From positions 124,001 through 188,000 of the forward strand of contig NZ_JARZHH010000003.1 of assembly GCF_029946515.1 (NCBI RefSeq): a stretch of 64,000 bases of DNA. The letters run 5' to 3'. Of this stretch, positions 41,881 to 51,714 are shown piece by piece. This DNA is from Polyangium sp. 6x1. Lineage in GTDB: Bacteria > Myxococcota_A > Polyangia > Polyangiales > Polyangiaceae. The notes beneath the pieces are model-generated. The model saw only the letters and a program-made list of their open reading frames with translations. It ran no database searches and was not told where the DNA came from. How positions within the stretch are numbered: position 1 is the first letter of the stretch; each line of letters begins with the position of its first letter. A program made the translations under genes and the position numbers.

Positions 41881-44800
41881 ATGCAACCCTCCGCCGCGCT
41901 CAGCGCCACCGCCGTCCGCCCGCTTTCCATGGACATGCAGAGCCCCTCCCCGTACACGATCATCGAGACCCTTTTCGAGGGTCGGGGGACCGTCGTGCTC
42001 CGCGCCATCCGAGAGCGCGATGGGCGCCCGGTGATCTTGAAGGCGCTCGATCCGAAGCGCAGCCGGCCGCAGGACATCGAACGATTGAAACACGAGCAAG
42101 CGCTGGGCGAGGCGTTGAACCTCCCCACCGTCATCAGGCCGCTCGCCCTCGACACGTATCACGGGCAGCCGGCGCTCGTTCTGGAGGATACCGCGGGCAC
42201 GCCCCTCGACCGCTTGCTCGGGTCGCCCATGGAGACGGAGCGCTTTCTCCGGCTCGCGATTCGCATCACGACCGCGGTCGCGGACATTCACCGGCACGGC
42301 GTCGTCCACAAGGACATCAAGCCCCAGAACATCATCGTCAATCCCGCGACGGGCGAGGCGAAGCTCACGGATTTCGGGATCGCGTCCCGCCTCCCCCGCG
42401 AGCACACGTCGCCGCAGAGCCCGGAGCAAATCGAGGGCTCGCTGCCGTACATGTCGCCGGAGCAGACAGGGCGAATGAACCGGGCGGTCGACTCTCGCAC
42501 CGATCTCTACTCGCTCGGCGTCACGTTCTACGAAATGCTCACGGGCAGGGTCCCCTTCGAGGCGCAAGATCCACTCGAGTGGATTCATTTTCACCTGGCG
42601 CGCGTCGCCCCGAAACCCTCCGAGGTCGTCCCCGCGGTGCCCGAGGCCGTCGCGCGCATCGTGATGCATTTGCTGGCCAAGATGGCCTGCGACCGATATC
42701 AGAGCGCGCGCGGCGTGCTTCACGACCTGGAGATGTGCCTCGCGCAATGGCTCGCGGTCGGGCATATCGAGCCGTTCGCCCCGGGCGCGCTGGACGTTCC
42801 GGACCGCCTCCAGATCTCGCAGAAGCTTCATGGGAGGGAGGCGGAGGTCGCCGTCTTGTGCGACGCCTTCGAGCGCGTCGTGGCCACGGGGACGCCGGAG
42901 CTCGCGCTCGTCGCCGGGGAGCCGGGGACCGGGAAATCCGCGCTCGTCCACAAGCTCCACGAGCCTGTCGTCCGGGAGCGGGCCTTCTTCGTTTCGGGCA
43001 AGTTCGACCTGATCAAGAGCGATATCCCCTATTCGACGATCGTCCAGGCCTTTCAGGAGCTCGTGCGCGAGATCCTGGCCGAGAGCGAGGAGCGGATCGG
43101 GGCGTGGAAGCAGCGGCTCGCGGCAGCCCTCGGGGTCAATGGGAAGCTCATCGTGGACGTGATCCCGCAGGTCGAGCTCGTCCTCGGGGAGCAATCCCAG
43201 GTCCCCGCGCTGCCGCCGGGCGAGGCGCGGAACCGGTTTCACATCGTATTCCGGCAGTTCATCGGCGTCTTCGCGCAGAGAGAGCACCCGCTCGTGCTCT
43301 TCGTCGACGACATGCAATGGGCCGACTCGGCGAGCCTCGCGCTCCTCCAGGACCTCCTGACGGATCCCGAGATGCACAGCCTCCTCGTCGTCGGCGCCTA
43401 TCGCAATAGCGAGGTGCCCCCCACCCATCCGCTGATCCTCGTGACGAACGAGGTGCGGAAGTCGGGCGTGCGTGTCTCCGACATCGTGCTCGGCCCGCTC
43501 TCGAAGGGGCAGCTTGCGGCGTTCATCAGCGACACCCTCCGCTGCTCGGTGGAGGAGGCGAAGCCGCTCGCGGAGCTGGTGCACGAGAAGACGGCCGGCA
43601 ATCCGTTCTTCGTGATCCAGTTCCTCGCCGCGCTGTACGAGGAGCGCCTGATCGAATTCGACGAGGACGCCGTCGCCTTTCGGTGGGACGTGGCCAGGAT
43701 CCGCGAGAAGAGCTTCACCGACAACGTGATCGACCTCATGGTCGACAAGCTGAAGCGGCTCCCCGCGAATACCCAGGACGCCTTGACCAGCGTCTCGTGC
43801 CTCGGCAACCGCGCGGACGCCGCCACGCTCGCGATGATTCGCGGCGACGCGGAGGACGAGGTGCACGCGGCGCTCTGGGAGGCCGTCCGCGTCGGGCTCG
43901 TCCTCCGCCTGGGCGATTCCTACCGTTTCGTTCACGACCGCATCCAGGAAGCGGCCTATTCGCTCGTCTCGCTGGAGCACCGTGCGGAGGTGCATTTGCG
44001 GATCGGCCGGCTCTTCCTGGCCAACATGCCCGAGGGGGCCATCGGGGAGCAGATCTTCGATATCGTGAGCCAGCTGAACCGCGGGGTGGAGCTCATCACC
44101 GACCCGCGCGAGAAGGCTTCGCTCCGGCGGCTCAACTTCCAGGCGGCCATGAGGGCGAAGGCGACGGTCGCCCATGCGTCGGCACGAAATTACCTGGCCC
44201 AGGCGACGGCGCTCCTGCCGAAGGACGCCTGGAGCGCGTCCTACGACGAGACGCTCGAGCTCTATCTGGAGCGATCCGAGTGCGAGTATCTCGTCGGCAA
44301 CTTCGAATCGGCGGACGAGCTGTTCAACCTGATCCTCGCGCACGCTCGCTCCAATCTCGACCGCGCCGCGGCGATCGGGCTGCGCATGCGGCTCTACCAG
44401 GTTTCCGGGAGGTACGACGACGGGGTGACGGTCGCGCTGGAGGCGCTGCTCCTCTTCGACGTGACGTTCCCCGATTCGGATGAGTCGCTGAAAGCGGCGA
44501 CGGAGGCCGAGGTCGAGGTGATCCGGTGCCACCTGCGTGGCCGCCGCGTCGCCGACATCTTCGACGCGGCCGTGGCCACCGATCCCGACGGGCGCACGAT
44601 CATTCGCTTGCTCGTCGAAGCGGCGCCTTGCGCATACATCGGGCGGCCGAAGCTCTTCCCCCTGCTCGCCCTCAAGGCGGTGAGCTCGTCCCTGCGGTAC
44701 GGCAATACCCAGGAGTCGTGCTTCGCTTACACCGTTTATGGCATGATGCTGGTGTCCGAATTCGGCGACATCCCGCTGGGCTATGCGTTCTCCGAGATGT

Positions 44801-47616
44801 CGCTGCGGCTGAACGAGAAGTTTCACGACCCCCGGCTGAAGGGGACGCTCCTTCACCTCCACGGCGACCACATCAACTTCTGGCGGAGGCCCTTCGTCAC
44901 CGGCATCCCCATCCTGGAGCGGGCCTTCCAGGCGTGCCTGGAGGTCGGAGATCTCGTTTATGCCGGCTTCCTCGCCTTCGAGACCGTCTGGCAGGCCGTG
45001 GAGAAGGGCGATCCGCTCGACGAGGTGCTCGAGATATCGAGAAAATATGCCGCGTTCGCCAGGCAGAGCCATAACGTGCCGGTCTACGAGACCATCCGGC
45101 TCGAGCGGCAGTTCGTGGCTTGCTTGAAGGGCGCGACGCAGGGGCCGACGAGCTTCGACGACGCCACGTTCCACGAAGCCGCGTGCCTCGCGGCCATCAC
45201 CCGCGCGACGTTCGGCTGCGGCATCGTCTTTCACGACATCATGAAGCAGATCACGGCATTCATCCATGGACGTCACGCCGAGGCGCTGTCGTTCGCGGCA
45301 CGAGCGGCGGCGAACCTCGGCGCCGCGATGGCCATGCCGATCGAGGCCACGCACCATTTCTTTCACGCGCTCACGATGGTGCAGCTCCTCCCGGACGCTC
45401 CCGCCGGCGAGCGGGGGGCGCTCGCGCAGCGCATCCGGGGCGTCATGCAGAAGCTCGCGCTCTGGGCGGAGAACTGCCCCGAGAATTATCTCAATCGATA
45501 CGCCCTGGTCTCGGCCGAGGTCGCGCGCGTGGAGGGGCGTGACCTCGACGCCATGCGCCTCTACGAGCAGGCCATCCGCTCCGCGCGGGAAAACGGCTTC
45601 GTTCATAACGAAGGGATCGCCAACGAGCTCGCGTCGCGGTTTTACCGGGCGCGAGGGTTCGAGCAGGTGGCCGACACGTACCTCCGCGACGCCCGCGCCT
45701 GCTACGCGCGCTGGGGCGCCGATGGCAAGGTGAGGCAGATCGACGAGCAGCACCCGCACGTCCAGGAGCATAGGCCTCTCACGCCCACGGCCACGTTCGC
45801 GCTGCGCACCGAGCAGCTCGATCTGCTCTCCGTCGTCAAAGCCTCGCAGACCATTTCGGGCGAGATCCTCCTCGACGAGCTCGCCCGCACCCTCCTCCGT
45901 GTCGTCCTCGAAGAGGGCGGCGCCCAGAAGACGTATCTGCTCCTCCTGCGAAATGGCGACCTCTCGATCGAAGCAGAAGCGCGCCTCGAGGAGAGTGGGA
46001 CGGTGACGAGGCTTTTGCCGTCGCTGCCGATGACGTCGTCCCCCCTCGTCCCGGCCATGATCGTGAGATACGCGCAGCGGACGAAGGAGCGAGTGCTGCT
46101 CGACGACGCGACGGCGAGCAAGTTCGCCGCGGACCCGTACATCGGCCGCGAGCGGCCCAAGTCGGTCCTGTGCATGCCCATTCTGAGGCAGGCCAACGTG
46201 GTCGGGCTGCTCTATCTCGAGAACAACCTGCTCATCGGAGCGTTCACGCCCGATCGGCTCGTCGCGCTCTCGCTCCTCGCGGTCCAGGCTGCCATCTCCC
46301 TGCAAAATGCGCGGCTCCTGTCCGACGAGCAGGCAGCGCGGGCCGCGGCCGAGGAGGCGGAGCGACGCTCGGCGTTCGTAGCCGAGGCCGGGGAGCTGCT
46401 CTCGGAGTCGCTCGATTACGAGGATACGCTCGAACGCCTGGGTCGATTGTGCGTGCGATCCTTGGCCGACTGGTGCGTGATCGACACCGTGGAGGGGGAC
46501 GAGCTCCGGCGCATCGCCGTGGTGCACAGAGACCCTGCGAAAACGCCGCTGCTCGACGAGCTTCAGCGGCGATATCCGCCCCGCAAGGATTCGTCCCACC
46601 CGGCCGCCAGGGCCCTCGCCACGGGGGAGCCGATCCTGCTGTCCGAGCTTTCCGACGAACGCCTCCAGAGCTATACCGAGGACGAGACACACGCGAGGAT
46701 CATTCGAGCGCTCGGGCTCAAATCCATCCTCGCCGTGCCGCTCATTTCGCGTGGACAAACGCTCGGGGTGCTCTCCCTCGTCTTGTGCGCGCCGGGCCGC
46801 AGCTATGGAAGCGCCGACCTCGAGCTGGCGAAGGAAGTGGCGCGCCGGGCCGCGAGCGCGATCGACAATGCGCGGCTCTATCGGGCGACCCAGGAGGCCA
46901 TCTGCGCGCGCGACGAGTTCCTGTCCATGGCGTCGCACGAGCTCAACACGCCGCTCACGTCGTTGATGCTCTCATTGCAATCGATGAGCCGAGCCAGCCA
47001 GTCGGGGCCCTCGAGCGACCCGCAGGTCATGACCAAGCTGACCGAGCGTGCCTTGCGTCAAGGCGCGCGCCTGCGCCGACTCAACGATGATCTCCTGAGC
47101 ATCGCGCGGGTCCACACGGGTCAGCTCCCGCTCGAGCTCGCCGCCGTCGATCTCACGGCCCTCGTCCAGGACGTGGTCGAGCAATTCAGATTGCAGCTCT
47201 CGCAGGCCCGGTGCTCGGTGTCGATCCACGACTCCGTTCGGGTCGTGGGCCACTGGGATCCCGCCCGGATCGAGCAGATCGTCGTCAACCTGCTGTCGAA
47301 CGCGACCAAATTCGGGGCCGGCAAACCCATCGAGATCTTCATCGACCGGGAGAACGGGATCGCGCGGCTCGCGATGAAGGATCACGGAATCGGCATCGAC
47401 CCCGCGCAGCAGAGCCGCATTTTCGAACGCTTCGTGCGCGCCGTGCCAAGCAAGTCTTACGGCGGGCTGGGGCTCGGTCTTTACCTCAGCCGCAAGCTCG
47501 CCGAGGCGCATGGCGGCTCGATTCGCGTGCAGAGCGAGCCTTCCGCCGGAGCGACGTTCATCGTCGAGTTGCCTGTCGCCGGGCCACCCATCGCCACCGG
47601 CCGAGGCGAGGCGTAG
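41881..47616 (+). CDS. Giant hybrid: Ser/Thr kinase - AAA ATPase - TPR - GAF - histidine kinase
   Basis: The 1911-residue protein combines two signalling modes. Residues 20-285 are a Hanks kinase, with VILKALD lysine near 51 and catalytic loop HKDIKPQN (His143-Lys144-Asp145, so non-RD), then DFG. Residues 318-640 are an AAA/NACHT-like ATPase (Walker A GEPGTGKS, 346-353). A long helical TPR-like region follows to about 1300. Two GAF-like domains cover about 1313-1490 and 1494-1665. The histidine kinase part has HELNTP with His1686, then NLLSNATKFG, DHGIGID and GGLGLGLYL. No membrane segment is present. This architecture is known in myxobacteria and cyanobacteria. Confidence 0.92.
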   Translation: MQPSAALSATAVRPLSMDMQSPSPYTIIETLFEGRGTVVLRAIRERDGRPVILKALDPKRSRPQDIERLKHEQALGEALNLPTVIRPLALDTYHGQPALVLEDTAGTPLDRLLGSPMETERFLRLAIRITTAVADIHRHGVVHKDIKPQNIIVNPATGEAKLTDFGIASRLPREHTSPQSPEQIEGSLPYMSPEQTGRMNRAVDSRTDLYSLGVTFYEMLTGRVPFEAQDPLEWIHFHLARVAPKPSEVVPAVPEAVARIVMHLLAKMACDRYQSARGVLHDLEMCLAQWLAVGHIEPFAPGALDVPDRLQISQKLHGREAEVAVLCDAFERVVATGTPELALVAGEPGTGKSALVHKLHEPVVRERAFFVSGKFDLIKSDIPYSTIVQAFQELVREILAESEERIGAWKQRLAAALGVNGKLIVDVIPQVELVLGEQSQVPALPPGEARNRFHIVFRQFIGVFAQREHPLVLFVDDMQWADSASLALLQDLLTDPEMHSLLVVGAYRNSEVPPTHPLILVTNEVRKSGVRVSDIVLGPLSKGQLAAFISDTLRCSVEEAKPLAELVHEKTAGNPFFVIQFLAALYEERLIEFDEDAVAFRWDVARIREKSFTDNVIDLMVDKLKRLPANTQDALTSVSCLGNRADAATLAMIRGDAEDEVHAALWEAVRVGLVLRLGDSYRFVHDRIQEAAYSLVSLEHRAEVHLRIGRLFLANMPEGAIGEQIFDIVSQLNRGVELITDPREKASLRRLNFQAAMRAKATVAHASARNYLAQATALLPKDAWSASYDETLELYLERSECEYLVGNFESADELFNLILAHARSNLDRAAAIGLRMRLYQVSGRYDDGVTVALEALLLFDVTFPDSDESLKAATEAEVEVIRCHLRGRRVADIFDAAVATDPDGRTIIRLLVEAAPCAYIGRPKLFPLLALKAVSSSLRYGNTQESCFAYTVYGMMLVSEFGDIPLGYAFSEMSLRLNEKFHDPRLKGTLLHLHGDHINFWRRPFVTGIPILERAFQACLEVGDLVYAGFLAFETVWQAVEKGDPLDEVLEISRKYAAFARQSHNVPVYETIRLERQFVACLKGATQGPTSFDDATFHEAACLAAITRATFGCGIVFHDIMKQITAFIHGRHAEALSFAARAAANLGAAMAMPIEATHHFFHALTMVQLLPDAPAGERGALAQRIRGVMQKLALWAENCPENYLNRYALVSAEVARVEGRDLDAMRLYEQAIRSARENGFVHNEGIANELASRFYRARGFEQVADTYLRDARACYARWGADGKVRQIDEQHPHVQEHRPLTPTATFALRTEQLDLLSVVKASQTISGEILLDELARTLLRVVLEEGGAQKTYLLLLRNGDLSIEAEARLEESGTVTRLLPSLPMTSSPLVPAMIVRYAQRTKERVLLDDATASKFAADPYIGRERPKSVLCMPILRQANVVGLLYLENNLLIGAFTPDRLVALSLLAVQAAISLQNARLLSDEQAARAAAEEAERRSAFVAEAGELLSESLDYEDTLERLGRLCVRSLADWCVIDTVEGDELRRIAVVHRDPAKTPLLDELQRRYPPRKDSSHPAARALATGEPILLSELSDERLQSYTEDETHARIIRALGLKSILAVPLISRGQTLGVLSLVLCAPGRSYGSADLELAKEVARRAASAIDNARLYRATQEAICARDEFLSMASHELNTPLTSLMLSLQSMSRASQSGPSSDPQVMTKLTERALRQGARLRRLNDDLLSIARVHTGQLPLELAAVDLTALVQDVVEQFRLQLSQARCSVSIHDSVRVVGHWDPARIEQIVVNLLSNATKFGAGKPIEIFIDRENGIARLAMKDHGIGIDPAQQSRIFERFVRAVPSKSYGGLGLGLYLSRKLAEAHGGSIRVQSEPSAGATFIVELPVAGPPIATGRGEA

Positions 47617-47717
47617 GGCGAGCGAGAAGCGAAGGCATGCCCGTTGCACGGGTCCACGCTGGATGCGGCTTGCATATCGCTCGCGCATGAAGCGAGTGCG
47701 GCCCCACCCATGAGGAC

Positions 47718-48917
47718 ATGACCATGCTTGCAAAGACGAACCTTTTTCTTCTCTGCGCTTTTGCCACGGCAGGCGCGCTCTTGCTCGGCTGCGGAACCAG
47801 CGACCCTCCTCGAATCGATGGCACCGGTGGGAGCGGCGCAGGCGGCGCGGGCGGCGCGGGTGGCGCGGGTGGCGCGGGTGGCACAGGTGGCACAGGGGGA
47901 ACGGGCGGCTCCACGCCCGGCTGGGTGCTCCCTGCATGCGAATCGGTGAGCGGGACATCCGCCGTGACCTTCACGCACGATGAAGGTGCAACCCTCGCAA
48001 ACACCCCGGGAGAGCTCCAGGGAATCGGATACACCTACGGGCTCGCGGCGCTCGATACGCCGAACACGCTGCTCGCCGAGCACAAGGGCAAGGTCTTGCG
48101 CTCCGAGGACGCCGGCTGCACCTGGAAGGAAGTGGGCACGGTGGCGGGTAGCAATTACAGGATCACGGCCGCGAAGGGAGGGCTCGCGTATGCGTGGGCC
48201 GAGAACGGGCCCGGGTTCTATCGAATCGATGAGACGGGGCCTCACGCCTTTTCGACGCCCGCGCCGAACATCATCGGCCTCGGCGTCGATGCGGCCGACG
48301 GCAAACACCTGCGCATCGGCGACGCGAGCGGCAGCCTGCACGAATCGCACGACGGCGGTGAGACGTGGTCCAAGCAGGGCACCCCTCCCGCCACGGGCAG
48401 CGTCATCGGTTATCGTTTCGCCTTCGATCCCGCAAACCTCGATCACGTGCTCTGGGGCCAGTCCGTGGGCGGCAGCTCCGTCACGTTCGACGGCGGCGCG
48501 ACGTGGTTCGAGAGCGAGGGCCTCGGCGCGAATGGTGCGAATGCGTTCTCCCTCGTCGTGTCTCCGGTGGACGGGGACGTCGTCTGGGCCGAGGCGCTGG
48601 AGATCGGCCCTGACATCCGCCACATCTATCGATCGACGGACGGCGGAAAGACCTTCGCCGTGGTCGTCACCGACTCGCCGGACGTCCAGCTCATCAATGG
48701 TACGCTGCTCGTCCCGCACGCGACGGACGCGGCCGTGCTCTATTTCGTCTTCGGCATGGAGTACCAGGATTACGGGACAGACCTCTTCCGGTACGACCAC
48801 GCGACCGGCAAGGTCGAAAAGACGCACAACAGCTACGACGAAGTATCGGCCATCGTCGCCTCGCCCGCGGATCCGAAGCTGCTCTATCTGGGGCTGACGG
48901 TCGAGAACGGCGGCTAG
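47718..48917 (+). CDS. Secreted BNR/Asp-box repeat lipoprotein
   Basis: The 399-residue lipoprotein has lipobox ALLLGC (Cys25) followed by a Gly/Ala/Thr linker (about residues 36-62). The rest is a beta-propeller with Asp-box (BNR) motifs, namely SEDAGCTWKEVG, SHDGGETWSKQG, TFDGGATWFES and STDGGKTFAVV. The fold is shared with sialidases and Ycf48/xyloglucanase-like proteins. None of the sialidase catalytic residues were recognised, so a binding or scaffold role is more likely. The ATG at 47718 is followed by another in-frame ATG. Confidence 0.85.
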   Translation: MTMLAKTNLFLLCAFATAGALLLGCGTSDPPRIDGTGGSGAGGAGGAGGAGGAGGTGGTGGTGGSTPGWVLPACESVSGTSAVTFTHDEGATLANTPGELQGIGYTYGLAALDTPNTLLAEHKGKVLRSEDAGCTWKEVGTVAGSNYRITAAKGGLAYAWAENGPGFYRIDETGPHAFSTPAPNIIGLGVDAADGKHLRIGDASGSLHESHDGGETWSKQGTPPATGSVIGYRFAFDPANLDHVLWGQSVGGSSVTFDGGATWFESEGLGANGANAFSLVVSPVDGDVVWAEALEIGPDIRHIYRSTDGGKTFAVVVTDSPDVQLINGTLLVPHATDAAVLYFVFGMEYQDYGTDLFRYDHATGKVEKTHNSYDEVSAIVASPADPKLLYLGLTVENGG

Positions 48918-48934
48918 GACGACCTATCGACAGC

Positions 48935-50728
48935 TCACGCCTCCGCGGGTCGGAATGGGAACTCCAGCGTGAACGCCGCCCCGCGACCCGGGCCCTCGCT
49001 CTCCGCGGCGAGGGTCCCGCCCATGGCGCGGGCCACGAGCGCCGAGGAATGCAATCCGAAGCCGTGGCCGCCTTTCCGCGTCGTGAATCCGTGCTGAAAG
49101 ATCTTCGTCAGCAACGCGGAGTCGATCCCCACGCCATTGTCGATGACCTGGATACGCACCCGGTCCTCTGCCGGTCGCGCGAGCCGTACCGAGAGGCGCT
49201 TGCCCTCTCCCCCCCGCTCGTCGAGCGCCCATTTCGCATTGGCGAGGAGGTTCAGGACGATCTGGAGCAGCTTGTGCTTGTCACAGAGCGCCCGCGGCAG
49301 CGGCGAAAGCGCCCGATCGACGACCACCCCGCCGCGGCCGCCGCTCGCCATCGCCATGCGGAGCGCGTCTTCCAGGACCGCCGTCAGATCCACCGGCTCA
49401 TCGAGGTTCGTCACCGTGGCATAGCTCTGCTGGAAATCGACGATCGCGCGGATGTGCGTCACGTGCTCCTCGAGCGCGCCCACCAGGGAGAGAAGCTCCG
49501 TCCGCTCGGCGGCGAGGTTCTGGCCGAGCTTGCCGAAATACTCCGGCAGCCTTCGCCCGCGCTCGTCTTTCAGGAAAAACCCGGCCAGGTCCGCCTTTTG
49601 CGCGTCGAGCATCTCCGCCGCCTTGAGGATGGGCTCGACCCGCAGTGCGCGCAGCCGCTCGGAGAGCATCGCGCTCGACGTGTTCACGTGGTTCAGCACG
49701 TTGCCCACGTTGTGCAGCACGTTGGACGCGATCTCCGTCATGCCCGCCTGCCGCGCCAGCTCGAGCGAGCGTTGCTGCGCCTCCCGCAGCTCCGCCGTGC
49801 GCTCCTCCACGCGCCGCTCGAGCTCCTCGTTGGAGCGCCGCAGCGCCTCTTCCTGCCGCTCGAGCGCGGCGTTGGCCCGGACGAGCTCCTCGCGTTGCGC
49901 CTCGAGCTCGTGATTCGCGCGAGCGAGTTTTTCGCGCTCTCCCACGAGCTCGCCGTTCGCCGCGGAGAGCTCTGCCGTACGCTCCTCCACCCGCCGTTCG
50001 AGCTCGTCGCGCGCCACGCGCAGCGCGCCCTCGCTCCGCGCAAGGTCCTTCATGGATTCGTCGAAGGGCAGGAGGATGCGGCGGAAGACGAATGCGCCGA
50101 GCAGGAGCATCAGGGCCACGGTCCCGACGGGCAGCGCCCGTTGTACCTGCCCGAGCCAGCGCAGATCGGACCCGGCGCGCTTGCTGATGTCCGCGTCGAG
50201 GGTGACGAGTGCCTCCGCGAGTCGCTGCGTCGCCGCCTGGAATCGCTCGAGATCGGGGTTGTTCCTGAGCGATTGATGGTCCGAGCGGAGCACGCGCACG
50301 GCGCTCTTCTGCACCTCGCCCCAGAGGGGCTCCGTGGCGGCGAGCCGCTCCTTCGTCGCAGGATCGTCCTCGGCCAGGAGCGAGACCTCCGCACCGCCGA
50401 TATGCGCCTTTCCCCCGAGCTGGAGCGCCGCGAGGTTCTGCGCGAGCTCTCCCTCGAATTGCTTTGCGAGCTTTCGTTGCCGGAGCAAAAGGTCCCAGTC
50501 GGACGTGGAGAGCCCCACGACGGCGAGGTACGTGGTGCTCTCATAACGATCGAGCAGCTCGCGCGTGGCGTCGGACGCCGAAGCCAGGAGGCGTCGTTGC
50601 TCGGTGCGGAGGCTGATCTCGCGCACCGCCATCAGCGAGGCGAGCTGCAAGGCCACGCTCGCCGCGACGAGCACCACGAAGGACCGGACGAGGCCGCGTG
50701 TGCCCGCGCGTGGCGGCGGTGCGTTCAT
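48935..50728 (-). CDS. Membrane sensor histidine kinase with coiled-coil linker
   Basis: The 597-residue kinase has an N-terminal membrane helix (residues 14-36), an extracytoplasmic helical sensor domain, and a second membrane helix near 202-222. A long coiled-coil linker (about 225-325) with repeated ELERRVEERTAEL segments follows. The phosphoacceptor His339 lies in NVLHNVGNVLNHV, the atypical H-box used by this subgroup, and the ATPase part has NLLANAKWALDE, DNGVGIDS and GGHGFGLHSS. The ATG overlaps the stop of the PhnD-like gene (ATGA). It is the last gene of a three-gene operon, so its input is probably the upstream binding protein. Confidence 0.92.
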   Translation of the reverse strand: MNAPPPRAGTRGLVRSFVVLVAASVALQLASLMAVREISLRTEQRRLLASASDATRELLDRYESTTYLAVVGLSTSDWDLLLRQRKLAKQFEGELAQNLAALQLGGKAHIGGAEVSLLAEDDPATKERLAATEPLWGEVQKSAVRVLRSDHQSLRNNPDLERFQAATQRLAEALVTLDADISKRAGSDLRWLGQVQRALPVGTVALMLLLGAFVFRRILLPFDESMKDLARSEGALRVARDELERRVEERTAELSAANGELVGEREKLARANHELEAQREELVRANAALERQEEALRRSNEELERRVEERTAELREAQQRSLELARQAGMTEIASNVLHNVGNVLNHVNTSSAMLSERLRALRVEPILKAAEMLDAQKADLAGFFLKDERGRRLPEYFGKLGQNLAAERTELLSLVGALEEHVTHIRAIVDFQQSYATVTNLDEPVDLTAVLEDALRMAMASGGRGGVVVDRALSPLPRALCDKHKLLQIVLNLLANAKWALDERGGEGKRLSVRLARPAEDRVRIQVIDNGVGIDSALLTKIFQHGFTTRKGGHGFGLHSSALVARAMGGTLAAESEGPGRGAAFTLEFPFRPAEA

Positions 50729-51693
50729 CGGATCGCCACGGTCCCCGCCTCTTCGGCGGCGTTCTTCATGGATCGGTGTCCATCGTATTGGGCGTCCTCG
50801 ACGGGCACGAATCGCTCGATGAGCGCCGCGTCGAGCAGGCGCTTTCCGTCCGGATCCTGGTGCATGCCGAGGAGCGTCCGTCGGAGCGCGGCGCGGAGCT
50901 CCGCCGGCAGATCCGGCGAGACCACGAGCGGGCTCACGGTCATGGGACCGATGCTCTCGAGGACCCGCATCTCGCCCGCGCGTCCGAGGTGCTTTTCGCG
51001 ATCGTAATCGAGCACCAGGCTGTCCACCCAGCTCGCATCCGCCTCGCCCGCGGCCACCATGCGGATCGACTCCTCGTGCGAGCCGGAGCGTACGATCTTG
51101 CCGAAAAAGCCGCTCGCGAAGCCATGTTCCATCAGGTGGTGGCGGGGCGCGTTGTACCCCGTATGCGATCGCTCGTCATTGTAGACGAGGGTGCGGCCCC
51201 GGAGATCCTCCAGCGAATGATAGGAGCTCCCGCTCCGCACCACGAGATCCGCGAAGTACACGGGCCGCCCCCCGTAACGAGGGTACTTCATGATGGGCCC
51301 GGCGAGCAGCTCGACGCGCGGGGTGGGCATGTCGCGCAGCACGGTATAGGGCAATCCGCAGATGAAACCGAGCTGCACGGCGCCCGTCTCGAACATGCTG
51401 TTGATGGTGCTGTAGGCGAGGCCCGTCGTGACCTCGATCGTGATCCCATTTTTTCGGGCCACGTAATGCGCGATGCTCTCGTAGAGATTGATGCCGGACT
51501 CCGAGACGAACGCCCCGCTCATCACCATGCGCACGGGGCGCGCGGCCGCCGCGGGCGTCTCTCCGGTCACGAGCTCGGAGGGGTCGGCTACGCGCTCGTC
51601 CTTGGGCCCAGCCCAAAGGACGCCGATCGTCGTGGCCGCGACGAGGCCCCCCAGAAAGCCCCAGATCCCCAGTGATTTCAGGCCCGCCCCCAT
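50725..51693 (-). CDS. PhnD-type phosphate/phosphonate-like substrate-binding protein
   Basis: The 322-residue protein has a membrane-anchor-like N-terminus (SLGIWGFLGGLVAATTIGVLWA) and a PhnD-family binding domain. The domain has the order VRMVMSGAFVSESG, the ligand loop TINSMFETGAVQLGFICGLPY, GRTLVYNDERSHTGYNAPRHHL and SHEESIRMVAAGEADASWVDSL. It sits between a response regulator and a histidine kinase gene and overlaps the latter, and no ABC permease or ATPase genes are nearby. It is therefore probably a sensory rather than a transport protein. The ligand could be phosphate, phosphite, phosphonate or another oxyanion. Confidence 0.87.
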   Translation of the reverse strand: MGAGLKSLGIWGFLGGLVAATTIGVLWAGPKDERVADPSELVTGETPAAAARPVRMVMSGAFVSESGINLYESIAHYVARKNGITIEVTTGLAYSTINSMFETGAVQLGFICGLPYTVLRDMPTPRVELLAGPIMKYPRYGGRPVYFADLVVRSGSSYHSLEDLRGRTLVYNDERSHTGYNAPRHHLMEHGFASGFFGKIVRSGSHEESIRMVAAGEADASWVDSLVLDYDREKHLGRAGEMRVLESIGPMTVSPLVVSPDLPAELRAALRRTLLGMHQDPDGKRLLDAALIERFVPVEDAQYDGHRSMKNAAEEAGTVAIR

Positions 51694-51714
51694 TCCCCAC
51701 CCCTCCCTCCCGCG

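Noticed and set aside
41653..46938. A 1761-codon open frame on the minus strand
   Set aside because: It is the mirror of the giant hybrid kinase gene in GC-rich DNA. It is Arg/Leu/His-rich, lacks domains, and the plus-strand gene has complete motifs.
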